NCBI GenBank assembly: GCA_002476905.1
Contig: DLND01000051.1
Coordinates: forward strand, 2,810-10,149
Origin: Flavobacteriales bacterium UBA7519
Lineage (GTDB): Bacteria; Bacteroidota; Bacteroidia; Flavobacteriales; Weeksellaceae
DNA length: 7,340 nt
Direction of reading: 5' to 3'
Of this stretch, positions 1-6,258 are shown one piece after another. The translations under genes were made by a program, and so were the position numbers. The notes beneath the pieces are model-generated. The model made no database searches and was not told the DNA's origin. It saw only the letters and a list, made by a program, of their open reading frames with translations. The number at the start of each line of letters is the position of its first letter. The stretch's first letter is position 1.

Positions 1-122
1 CCGATTGTTTTGAATTCCTGAATGTCTTTCCAAAATGGTTTATCTTGTGCAGAGAAAAACAGGGAGTTGAGAATCATTGCCAAGAAGAAAAGCTTTTGGA
101 AGAGTAATTTGTTATATTTCAT
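1..122 (-). CDS. Secreted SGNH/GDSL-type hydrolase, N-terminal fragment (runs off left edge)
   Basis: An open frame starts at ATG 122-120 and stays open to the window edge, giving 40 residues. The first ~25 residues are a Sec signal peptide: a K-rich start (MKYNK), a hydrophobic core (FFLAMILNSLFF) and a probable cleavage at SA|Q. The mature protein begins QDKPFWKDIQEFK. The 'FW.DIQ.FK' opening is what I recall from secreted SGNH/GDSL hydrolases (acyl or acetyl esterases) of Flavobacteriia, where the catalytic block follows shortly after; that block lies outside the window. The family call therefore rests on a short motif plus the signal peptide. It is downstream of the endonuclease gene on the same strand but separated from it by a terminator, so it probably has its own promoter. 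Confidence 0.55.
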   Translation of the reverse strand, partial: MKYNKLLFQKLFFLAMILNSLFFSAQDKPFWKDIQEFKTI

Positions 123-148
123 TTTAATTTTTTTTGAAGTTTCAAGGT

Positions 149-180
149 AAAAAAAAATCAGCTGCTAAAGCAACTGATTT
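149..180 (-). terminator. Intrinsic terminator of the endonuclease gene
   Basis: Inverted repeat with arms 156-165 and 170-179 and a 4-base loop (166-169). Read on the minus strand, the one mismatch becomes a G-U pair. The stem is followed on that strand by an uninterrupted run of nine T (157-149). It lies about 30 bases past the stop codon of the secreted endonuclease gene, in the right orientation to end its transcript before the SGNH hydrolase gene. Confidence 0.75.
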
Positions 181-207
181 CAAAATTTTAGTATTTGTTT
201 TAGACAA

Positions 208-1284
208 TTAATCCACGATAAATTTTGTGTTCAATTCTCCTGTTTTCAAGATATAAACACCTTTTGGTAGATTTTTTAAAGTAATTGTATTTCCTGCTTG
301 GAATGGATTCTCAATTGTTTGAACATTTTGTCCAACAGTATTATAGATGAACGCTTTTTTGAATTGTTTCAAATCTTTATCGCCAGTTACTTGGATTGTA
401 TTTCCTTTCACAGGGTTTGGAGCGATTGTCAAGTTTTTAGAGAAAGAAGCATCATCTACAGCAAGCGGAGAGAGTCCCCAAATTTCTGTTACCCATTCTG
501 GGTGATCTACGAATGGATTTCTATTATTTTGATATGTATAGGCTGCGTTATTTCTAACAATTTCTCTTTCAGACACTGGATCTTGCTGATGCCATAACAA
601 AAGTAGATTAAGCTCCCAAGTTGCCAAACCTTGATTAGGATTTGATGGGTTAAGAATGTTACCGCTAGAAAAAGAAGAGAGTCTTGTCTGATATCTTGTT
701 ACAAAATATAAAAGCCCTCTTGCAATATCCCCTTTAAATTCATTGATTGGCTCGAAAACTGTCCCTCCATATCCTGGCGAAGAATTTAATCCCACCTTAG
801 ATCCGTTCTTAGAAGTATAAGTAGGGTTAGAAACTTTTCCGAAAGGATAATTACTTCTCACTCCATTCACTTTTCCGTCTGTAGGAAGAATGTGGTGTAT
901 ATCAGAAACCATGGGACTATCAGAATTGAAAAGACTTTGCGGCACAGTATGCTCTCTGTTATAGCATTGTCCTTCTACGGAATAACTCCCGCATTTTTTC
1001 TGCCCATGTGTATAATTGTAAGGATCTGATCCTGTAGGGTTTTCAGAGTAGACATCCAGAACCGAACCGTCTTTTTCATAAAAATTATCGCTGTCTGTAC
1101 TCGGATAACCATTGTAAAGATTGTCATAGCTTTTGGTTTGGTAACCATCAGAGATGATCTCCCCTAGTTTTGTTTTCATAGCGTAACCAGAAAGCCCAGT
1201 TACAGTACTATAGTACCCATTTGGTTCTTGTGCATTAATAAGACCAAAGAATCCTACAAAAAGAATAAAGATATTTTTTTTCAT
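208..1284 (-). CDS. Secreted endonuclease I family nuclease with T9SS C-terminal sorting domain
   Basis: 358 residues. Residues 1-18 form a Sec signal peptide with likely cleavage NA|Q19. Residues ~20-275 are an endonuclease I (EndA/NucM/Vvn-type, beta-beta-alpha-metal) domain. The active-site block NREHTVPQS (109-117) supplies the probable general base His112, with Glu111 beside it, and HHILPTDGKVN (130-140) supplies the probable Mg2+ ligand Asn140; these roles are assigned by analogy with Vvn/EndA. Later family blocks FEP..EFKGDIAR and YFVTRY are also present. Cys98 and Cys107 just before the active site could form a disulfide. Residues ~284-358 are a type A T9SS sorting domain: APNPV (288-292), a YNTVGQ-like strand, then LPKGVYILK and a terminal FIVD. 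The family cleaves DNA and RNA non-specifically; here the product should be exported through the outer membrane, plausibly for nutrient scavenging or degrading extracellular DNA. The gene is monocistronic with a terminator at 149-180. A truncated paralogue lies upstream at 1483-1674. Confidence 0.93.
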   Translation of the reverse strand: MKKNIFILFVGFFGLINAQEPNGYYSTVTGLSGYAMKTKLGEIISDGYQTKSYDNLYNGYPSTDSDNFYEKDGSVLDVYSENPTGSDPYNYTHGQKKCGSYSVEGQCYNREHTVPQSLFNSDSPMVSDIHHILPTDGKVNGVRSNYPFGKVSNPTYTSKNGSKVGLNSSPGYGGTVFEPINEFKGDIARGLLYFVTRYQTRLSSFSSGNILNPSNPNQGLATWELNLLLLWHQQDPVSEREIVRNNAAYTYQNNRNPFVDHPEWVTEIWGLSPLAVDDASFSKNLTIAPNPVKGNTIQVTGDKDLKQFKKAFIYNTVGQNVQTIENPFQAGNTITLKNLPKGVYILKTGELNTKFIVD

Positions 1285-1429
1285 TGTAAAAATTAAGGGC
1301 GTTAAAGATATAAAATAAAATTTGAATAATATGTGGTTTTTTTTTAAGAATAAATTATAATCATTAATATATGGTTAATGTATGTGTTTCATTTGTATAA
1401 AAACAAGAGAATCTAGATTTCTTTGAAGC

Positions 1430-1461
1430 AAAAAAAAAACAGAACATCTTTCTGCCTTTTT
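1430..1461 (-). terminator. Intrinsic terminator downstream of the mini T9SS-tailed ORF
   Basis: Stem arms 1440-1444 and 1450-1454 around a 5-base loop, extended on the minus strand by two G-U pairs (1438-1439 with 1455-1456). The hairpin is followed on that strand by a run of ten T (1439-1430). It sits about 20 bases after the stop codon of the 63-codon ORF, so that reading frame retains a complete transcription unit end. Confidence 0.65.
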
Positions 1462-1482
1462 TATTGAGTATTTATGAGGACA

Positions 1483-1674
1483 TTATTCCACGATAAATTT
1501 TGTATTAAGTTCACCAGTCTTAAGGATGTAAATCCCTTTTGGGAGGTTTTTAAGTATCATTGTTTTTAAAGTGTAGCCAGATAGGCCTGTTTTTCCGTCA
1601 TAATTTCCTGTTGGAGTCTGAGAGAAGCCAAATCCGAAAATCCCAACAAACACAATAATAAAGCTTTTATTCAT
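1483..1674 (-). pseudogene. Internally deleted endonuclease I paralogue: signal peptide joined to T9SS tail (63 aa)
   Basis: The product starts with a Sec signal peptide (residues 1-18) followed by QTPTGNYDGKTGLSGY. Residues 19-38 align without gaps to residues 19-38 of the neighbouring nuclease (12 of 20 identical). From residue 41 onward it aligns to the last 23 residues of that nuclease's T9SS tail (21 of 23 identical, differing only V/I and D/E). Compared with the 358-residue neighbour, exactly 295 codons, including every catalytic residue, are absent and the frame is preserved across the join. The join falls at ACAA, present at both corresponding places in the intact gene, which suits a short-homology deletion. 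The APNPV part of the sorting domain is also missing, so function as a T9SS cargo is doubtful. I class it as a deletion remnant, although it could still be expressed: start, signal peptide, stop and terminator are intact. Confidence 0.8.
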
Positions 1675-1773
1675 TGTCCAAAATTAAGACTGTAAAATTA
1701 TAATATTTATAATCTGTTTGTAATAGGTGATTGAATTTTTAAGCAAAATTTAAGTTGTAATAAAATGTTACTT

Positions 1774-1800
1774 AATCCTGACGTTAGAAAATTCAGGAAT
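1774..1800. other. Weak hairpin after the permease gene
   Basis: Inverted repeat with TCCTGA (1776-1781) pairing with TCAGGA (1793-1798) across an 11-base loop. It lies about 25 bases past the permease stop codon, where a terminator for the rbfA-permease transcript would be expected, but no T-run follows it on the minus strand. It may be a 3'-end processing or stabilising stem, or chance. Confidence 0.25.
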
Positions 1801-1822
1801 CCAAGAATAAAATCTATGGATT

Positions 1823-3028
1823 TTAATTGGTAGTGCTGATGTATCTTTTATTCACCCTAGAAAAAATCCACGAAATGGATAATCCGAAAAAGAATGCGAT
1901 TGCTGAAACGGTAAGGTAATTCATCAATTCAATTTTTACGGGAAATGCCAGATTCTCGCTAGCTTTGAAAAAGCCTGTGCTGATCTGGATGTAGCAAATA
2001 ACAGAGCCCAAAATAAGACCGCAAATGACTCCCGCAGATACGATTAAAAAGCCGGTAAAAAAATAAATAAATCTTAGATTTTTAAGATTAAACCCAAGTG
2101 CAATCAATGATTTTGCCTGATCTTTTTTGTCAAGTTGTAAAATCGTAATCGCTCCGGCGAGATTGAATGTGGTGATGAAAATGACCAGTCCGAAAATAAG
2201 ATAGATCATCAGTTTTTCCGTATTGATCATTTTCCAAAATGCAGCGTTTTCTTCGGCTTTGGTCTTTATATCTGCAATATTTCCAATTTGTTTTGTAAGG
2301 TTGGCTTTTATGCGTTCTGCGTCAGCCAGATTTTTAAGCTTAATAACAATCTGATAGCAATCATTTTTGTGCAGATCCAAAAGCTGTTGAGCAAGCTCTA
2401 TCGGTGCAATAATGTAATTGTCCAATTGGTCATTTCCCGGGAAAACGCCTGTCACATAGATTTCTCTCTTATTGAAAATATCATTTTCACTTTGTATAAT
2501 TCCTTTTCCTGGCTTAGGCATAAGAACTGTTGCAAAGTCCTGACTGGAATTCACAGGAAGAGATAATCTGTTGTCCAAACCATTTTCCATAATCACCTCA
2601 TTGCTGTACTTGAAGTCTGGATATTTTCCGTAGAAAATGTTTTCGTTTATAGGATTAACATTGGTGTAAGCAGAATCTACACCCCGCAGATAGGCAATCT
2701 CACCATTGTCTTTATAGCCCAGATATACCTTTTCTTCTATAAGAGATGAAAAATAAGCAACGGCAGATTCTTTCTTCAGTACACTTCTTATTAGTCCGAT
2801 ATCTTTTAAAACTTTTCCTGTCTTGCTTTTGATGGTGAGGTCTGCATGCAGATTGGCTATCATCTGCTTATTAATATCTTCCAGACCGGAAAAAACAGAA
2901 ATAATGATAAACATAGCTGCCACAGCCGCCACCATTGCAAATGCTGCAAGCCAGGTGATGAACGTGACTGCTGTGCTTCCTTTTTTCGCTATAAGGTAGC
3001 GGGATGCTATGTAAAAAGCATTTTTCAA
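1823..3028 (-). CDS. FtsX-like ABC transporter permease (LolC/LolE type)
   Basis: 401 residues with the layout of LolC/LolE/MacB-type permeases: TM1 at ~21-47, a large extracytoplasmic domain (~48-270), then TM2 (~273-295), TM3 (~319-346) and TM4 (~370-390). The segment after TM2, LQLDKKDQAKSLIALG (298-312), matches the cytoplasmic coupling helix of the family, where 'dIaiL.tlG' contacts the ATPase. Length is typical. In the Lol system such permeases extract lipoproteins from the inner membrane; whether this one does so is inference, and no ATPase gene is in the window. The start is TTG at 3028-3026, two bases after the rbfA stop. The nearest ATG (3021-3019) is out of frame and the next in-frame Met is residue 32, inside TM1, so TTG is preferred. 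It is very probably co-transcribed and translationally coupled with rbfA. Confidence 0.87.
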   Translation of the reverse strand: MKNAFYIASRYLIAKKGSTAVTFITWLAAFAMVAAVAAMFIIISVFSGLEDINKQMIANLHADLTIKSKTGKVLKDIGLIRSVLKKESAVAYFSSLIEEKVYLGYKDNGEIAYLRGVDSAYTNVNPINENIFYGKYPDFKYSNEVIMENGLDNRLSLPVNSSQDFATVLMPKPGKGIIQSENDIFNKREIYVTGVFPGNDQLDNYIIAPIELAQQLLDLHKNDCYQIVIKLKNLADAERIKANLTKQIGNIADIKTKAEENAAFWKMINTEKLMIYLIFGLVIFITTFNLAGAITILQLDKKDQAKSLIALGFNLKNLRFIYFFTGFLIVSAGVICGLILGSVICYIQISTGFFKASENLAFPVKIELMNYLTVSAIAFFFGLSISWIFSRVNKRYISTTN

Positions 3029-3030
3029 TA

Positions 3031-3390
3031 CTACAGAATTGGATTGTCTCCTTCGCCTTTCAGTTCTTTTTCAATGCGTTCCACATCATCCAGACTCGTG
3101 TCTATGTAGAAAACCAGTTGCGGGATGATACGAACCTGTTTTGCCATTTTCTGTCCTAGATAATTACGGTAGAATGCATTGTTCTCATTGATTTCCTTCA
3201 TAATAGGCTTTCTCAGTTCAGCCGGGAAAATACTGAGGTATATTTTTGCGATTCCAAGATCCGGTGTAACTTTAACATCCGAAACAGAAACCAAAAAACT
3301 CTGCTTGCTGTCTGAAGCCTGCTTACGGAAGATCTCTGCCATATCTTCCTGTATAATCTGTGCTACTTTTCTTTGTCTGTTACTTTCCAT
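3031..3390 (-). CDS. rbfA: 30S ribosome-binding factor RbfA
   Basis: 119 residues, normal for RbfA. The N-terminal helix RKVAQIIQEDMAEIF (7-21) is followed by VSVSDVKVTPDLGIAKIYLS (about 34-53), which is the beta-alpha-beta core of the RbfA KH-like fold, and by the C-terminal RIIPQLVFYIDTSLDD with a charged tail. RbfA binds the free 30S subunit near 16S helix 1 and assists late maturation, being especially needed in the cold. The ATG at 3390 is well placed before the first helix, and a candidate promoter lies about 45 bases upstream. The TAG stop is two bases before the TTG start of the FtsX-like permease, so the two form a leftward operon. Confidence 0.95.
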   Translation of the reverse strand: MESNRQRKVAQIIQEDMAEIFRKQASDSKQSFLVSVSDVKVTPDLGIAKIYLSIFPAELRKPIMKEINENNAFYRNYLGQKMAKQVRIIPQLVFYIDTSLDDVERIEKELKGEGDNPIL

Positions 3391-3432
3391 AAGTTTTGCA
3401 AATTTAGTGTTTTTGTTTTGATTTTATAAGGA

Positions 3433-3440
3433 CAAATATA
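3433..3440 (-). promoter_or_regulatory. Candidate -7 box for rbfA-permease
   Basis: The minus strand reads TATATTTG, a perfect match to the Bacteroidota TAnnTTTG box. It would start transcription near 3427 and give a leader of roughly 35 bases. The -33 element (TTTG) is poor. A second match, TAAATTTG (3406-3399), lies only eight bases before the ATG and would give an almost leaderless message. Confidence 0.45.
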
Positions 3441-3470
3441 AAGCTGCATAATCCGAAATTATCTCAGAAT

Positions 3471-4070
3471 TCATATCAAAGCCTTTTTCAGCTCTCTTTT
3501 CCAAAAAGTTTCGGAATGTTTTCCGTCCTGATCTATTTTAAAAAAGATGTTTTTCGGAATTACAAAATTGTTTTGCAGTTCATAATGGGCTATTTCAATT
3601 TCCGGTAACATTGTATCATCCTCTATTTTCCAGCGTTTCATCCACTTAGCTCTCGGCGGAAAAATTGGTGTAATCATCAAAAAGGATTTGTCTGTCCTGC
3701 ATATAAATCACAGCATATTTTTTTGGGAAGTTTGATAATCCGATGGAAGATAGGTTCAAATTTTTCTGCTGGAGATCAGCTGAGGCTTTTGAAATGCTGA
3801 CTTAGTATTCTGACCTGAGAGTTGGCTGTATGTTTTTTTCCTTCAGAACTTTGCCGGATTAATTAAACTATAGTTCCATTCCAAATCTTTGTTGAATTTG
3901 AATTGAGCATCTGAAGAATTCCATATATTAAGATTGGAAGCCATAAATATATCTGTATTACCATTATCTTCAGGTAATTTGATAATCTTGAAAGCCACCT
4001 GCGAAAACATAATACTACTTATCATTATAAATATTAGAATCGATAATAATCCTAATGCCAACTTCTTCAA
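3471..4070 (-). pseudogene. Decayed secreted esterase (alpha/beta hydrolase-fold, with N-terminal carbohydrate-binding-like segment)
   Basis: Pieces of one protein lie in order in different minus-strand frames. From a TTG at 4070: a signal peptide ending MFSQ, then IIKLPEDNGNTDIFMASNLN and IWNSSDAQFKF, resembling the starch-binding-like segment ('..IAGnFN.WNP.d..') that precedes many Bacteroidota esterases; this frame stops at 3845-3843. The same frame later reads KPQLISSRKI, stop (3758-3756), TYLPSDYQTSQ, where the family has RKIW.YLP.DY. A seven-A tract (3724-3718) then shifts frame by one base into KYAVIYMQDRQILFDDYTNF, a stop (3648-3646) and VDETLEN, matching the esterase block YPV.YM.DGQNLFD..T.F..EW.VDETL. 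At ~3620-3632 this jumps to an esterase C-terminus (IFFKIDQDGKHSETFWKREL) ending at 3471. The nucleophile GxSxGG region is deleted. At least three internal stops, one frameshift and one or more deletions make it a pseudogene. Confidence 0.75.
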
Positions 4071-4071
4071 A

Positions 4072-4695
4072 TTATTCTTGTTTTTTTGTGTAATGCTTGA
4101 TGAAATTTACTATTTTTTGTGCTATGTCATTAGCATCTTCCGAATTGATATTATTAAAGGTATGGTTGGCATTATTTAGTACAAAATACTGATAATTGAT
4201 TTTATGATCTTGAAGCCTTTCAACCAAATGTTCAGATTGTCTGATATCTACCACATCATCTTGTTTTCCGTGAAATATTAATGTTGGAATGGTATTTTCG
4301 GTAACATAATTAGCTGGCGATAGCTCTTGAGACGTTGTTTTGCTTTATATTTCTATTTTTCTATGTCAAAGTCTGTAAGCTCGATAATTTTTTTATTTCT
4401 GGTTTTGTAAGATTTTTTGATAATAAAACTTAAACCATTTCTGAATACTTGGATGAGCATCGCTACGGAAAAGTTAATTCAGGTACCGGCTGATTTTTTT
4501 GGCTGGTAGATGTCCAGTTTCAACGAGATTTTTTCTGGCGTGTTTTTATAAACGATATCCCGATGCAAATTATAGTTTAGTGCTGGCTTTGGTAAACTGA
4601 CATTTGAATTAATAGTTTCAAGGCTTAGTTTGTAGCTTAGGATACTCAGAATAATTAAGGAAACAACAAGTAGGATACTATAATTTTACGTTCAT
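4072..4695 (-). pseudogene. Decayed alpha/beta hydrolase (acetyl-esterase / BD-FAE-like), centre deleted
   Basis: From ATG 4695-4693 the frame reads MNVKL and stops (4680-4678). One base over, it continues as a hydrophobic anchor or signal segment (ILLVVSLIILSILSYKL), then HRDIVYKNTPEKISLKLDIY and QPKKSAGT, the usual N-terminus of this hydrolase group just before the HGGGW oxyanion motif, and stops at 4481-4479. The C-terminal third is open from 4344: ELSPANYVTENTIPTLIFHG, KQDDVVDIRQSEHLVERLQ, NNANHTF. It holds the likely catalytic Asp (HGKQDDVV) and His (NANHTF) and ends in TAA at 4074-4072. The HGGGW and GxSxGG regions, roughly the middle half of the protein, are absent. The segment 4345-4478 between the two parts has no recognisable hydrolase sequence. 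The stop is one base from the TTG of the downstream decayed esterase, implying a former two-gene hydrolase operon. I see no intact start upstream of the C-terminal part, so it is probably not translated. Confidence 0.72.
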
Positions 4696-4790
4696 CAAAG
4701 ATTTATTGCGTATCAAATATGAAAAATATGTCTAAAATGTGGATGTATAAAAAAAATGTTTTTTGTTCATCTTTTAAAGTCTATCTTTTG

Positions 4791-4798
4791 TAAATTTG
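4791..4798 (+). promoter_or_regulatory. Candidate -7 box for pepP
   Basis: TAAATTTG is a perfect match to TAnnTTTG, 57 bases before the pepP ATG. The nearest -33-like TTTG (4762-4765) is about 25 bases away, a long spacer; a less perfect overlapping box TATCTTTT (4782-4789) has a 16-base spacer to the same TTTG. Transcription probably starts around 4797-4806. Confidence 0.4.
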
Positions 4799-4804
4799 AA
4801 ACGC

Positions 4805-4830
4805 TTTTTGGGAAAATTAACCCCCAAAGA
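4805..4830 (+). other. Hairpin in the pepP leader
   Basis: TTTGGG (4807-4812) pairs with CCCAAA (4823-4828) across a ten-base loop, extended by a T-G and a T-A pair to about 8 bp. It ends 24 bases before the pepP start codon. If transcription starts near 4804 the stem would sit at the very 5' end of the mRNA. No T-run follows, so it is not an intrinsic terminator. Confidence 0.35.
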
Positions 4831-4854
4831 AATTAATAAAAATCTATTTTAGTA

Positions 4855-6153
4855 ATGACAACAAAATACGAAAAGATCCCAAGCTCATTGTTTGTAAAAA
4901 ACCGAAAAAAGTTTGCAGAAAAACTACTTCCAAAATCTCTGGCAATTTTTAACTCCAACGATATCTATCCCATCAGTGCAGATTCTACAATGCCTTTTCA
5001 GCAGCATCGTGATATTTTTTATTTAAGTGGTGTAGATCAGGAAGAGAGTATTCTTGTAATCTTTCCTGATGCTTATCTGGAAGAGAATAGGGAGATTTTG
5101 TTTGTACGTGAAACGAATGATCATATTGCAGTTTGGGAAGGAGAAAAGCTTTCTAAAGATCAGGCTTATGAATTGTCAGGAATTAAAACGGTGTATTGGC
5201 TCAGTGACTTCGAAAAAGTTTTTAAAAACTTGATGTATGAAGCAGAAAATGTTTATCTCAACAAAAATGAACATTATAGAAATTCCGTAGAAACAGAACT
5301 GAGGGAAGATCGTTTCATCAAGAAAGTGCAGGCAGATTTTCCCATGCACAATTATAAAAGGAGTAACCCAATTCTCCAACGTTTGAGAAGCATCAAGGAA
5401 CCAGAAGAATTAGCTTTGATTCAAAATGCTTGTAATATTACCGAAAAAGGAATCAGAAGATTATTGGCTTTTATTAAACCAGGCGTTTGGGAATACGAAA
5501 TTGAAGCTGAACTGATTCACGAATTTGTAAAAAACAGAAGCCGAGGATTTGCTTACACACCAATTATCGCTAGTGGAAATAATTCAAACGTTCTCCACTA
5601 TATTGCTAATAACCAGCAAACTAAAGATGGTGATTTGATTCTTCTGGATGTAGGAGCAGAATACGCCAATTATGCCAGTGATCTTACCAGAACTATTCCC
5701 GTAAATGGAAAGTTTACTGCCAGACAAAAAGAAATCTATAATGCCGTATTGAAATGTAAAATTGAAGCAGAGGATCGTCTTGTAGCGGGGAATAATTGGT
5801 ACAGATTCCACAAAGAAATGGGAGAGGTGTACACTTCAGAATTGCTTCAATTAGGATTAATTGACAAAGCTGATGTTCAGAACGAGGACCCAAAATGGCC
5901 TGCTTACAAAAAATATATGATGCACGGAACTTCCCACCATATGGGATTAGACACGCACGATTATGGAATCTTAACCGATGATTTTGTAGAGAATATGGTG
6001 TTCACAAACGAACCTGGTTTCTATATTCCGGCAGAAGGATTTGGAGTTAGAATTGAGGACGACTATGTAATCCAGTCTTCAGGAAAACCATTTAATTTGA
6101 TGGCCAATATTCCGATTACTGCAGAAGAAATTGAAGACTTGATGAATTCTTAA
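4855..6153 (+). CDS. pepP: Xaa-Pro aminopeptidase, M24B family
   Basis: 432 residues, the usual size for PepP-type enzymes. Residues ~1-165 form the N-terminal aminopeptidase P domain, with the typical FQQHRDIFYLSG near 48-59. Residues ~170-425 are the pita-bread M24 catalytic domain. The five expected dimetal ligands are visible: Asp265 (LLDVGAEY), Asp276 (SDLTRT), His361 (HGTSHHMGLDTHD), Glu386 (TNEPG) and Glu401 (RIEDD). His248 (NVLHY) and His357 fit the substrate-binding histidines. The enzyme releases an N-terminal residue preceding proline, normally using Mn2+, and lacks a signal peptide, so it is cytoplasmic and serves peptide turnover. An in-frame stop at 4837-4839 and the absence of another start fix the ATG at 4855. 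It is transcribed alone and converges on the esterase gene across a shared terminator. Confidence 0.95.
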   Translation: MTTKYEKIPSSLFVKNRKKFAEKLLPKSLAIFNSNDIYPISADSTMPFQQHRDIFYLSGVDQEESILVIFPDAYLEENREILFVRETNDHIAVWEGEKLSKDQAYELSGIKTVYWLSDFEKVFKNLMYEAENVYLNKNEHYRNSVETELREDRFIKKVQADFPMHNYKRSNPILQRLRSIKEPEELALIQNACNITEKGIRRLLAFIKPGVWEYEIEAELIHEFVKNRSRGFAYTPIIASGNNSNVLHYIANNQQTKDGDLILLDVGAEYANYASDLTRTIPVNGKFTARQKEIYNAVLKCKIEAEDRLVAGNNWYRFHKEMGEVYTSELLQLGLIDKADVQNEDPKWPAYKKYMMHGTSHHMGLDTHDYGILTDDFVENMVFTNEPGFYIPAEGFGVRIEDDYVIQSSGKPFNLMANIPITAEEIEDLMNS

Positions 6154-6202
6154 TATCAAAAATTAGAGTTTAGAAGTAAGAATTTAGATGAAAATTCAAC
6201 AT

Positions 6203-6240
6203 AAAAAAATCCCGATAATTGAAAAATTATCGGGATTTTT
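6203..6240. terminator. Strong bidirectional terminator between pepP and the esterase
   Basis: A perfect 16-bp stem (6205-6220 with 6225-6240) around a GAAA loop (6221-6224), with a GC-rich CCCG/CGGG core. It is flanked by an A-run on the left and a T-run on the right, so it has the stem-plus-T-tract form on both strands. It ends about 19 bases before the stop of the minus-strand esterase and begins 50 bases after the pepP stop, serving both converging genes. Confidence 0.93.
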
Positions 6241-6258
6241 GTTGTTATTAAGTTCTGA

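Noticed and set aside
298..597. 99-codon open frame on the plus strand inside the nuclease gene
   Set aside because: It lies antisense to the well-supported nuclease domain and has no recognisable protein features or promoter.
1285..1482. Small RNA or regulatory element in the gap between the two nuclease copies
   Set aside because: Apart from the terminator at 1430-1461 it is AT-rich with homopolymer runs and no convincing promoter; only weak -7-like matches.
2288..3421. Plus-strand open frames opposite the permease and rbfA
   Set aside because: Compositional shadows of two conserved minus-strand genes; no motifs of their own.
3843..4254. The 75- and 60-codon minus-strand frames as independent small genes
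   Set aside because: Their sequences match the N-terminus of an esterase and the C-terminus of an alpha/beta hydrolase, and the adjoining parts of each lie next to them in other frames, so they are pieces of pseudogenes.
3391..4854. Insertion sequence or phage remnant as the cause of the gene decay
   Set aside because: No transposase or integrase motifs, terminal inverted repeats or target-site duplications were seen.
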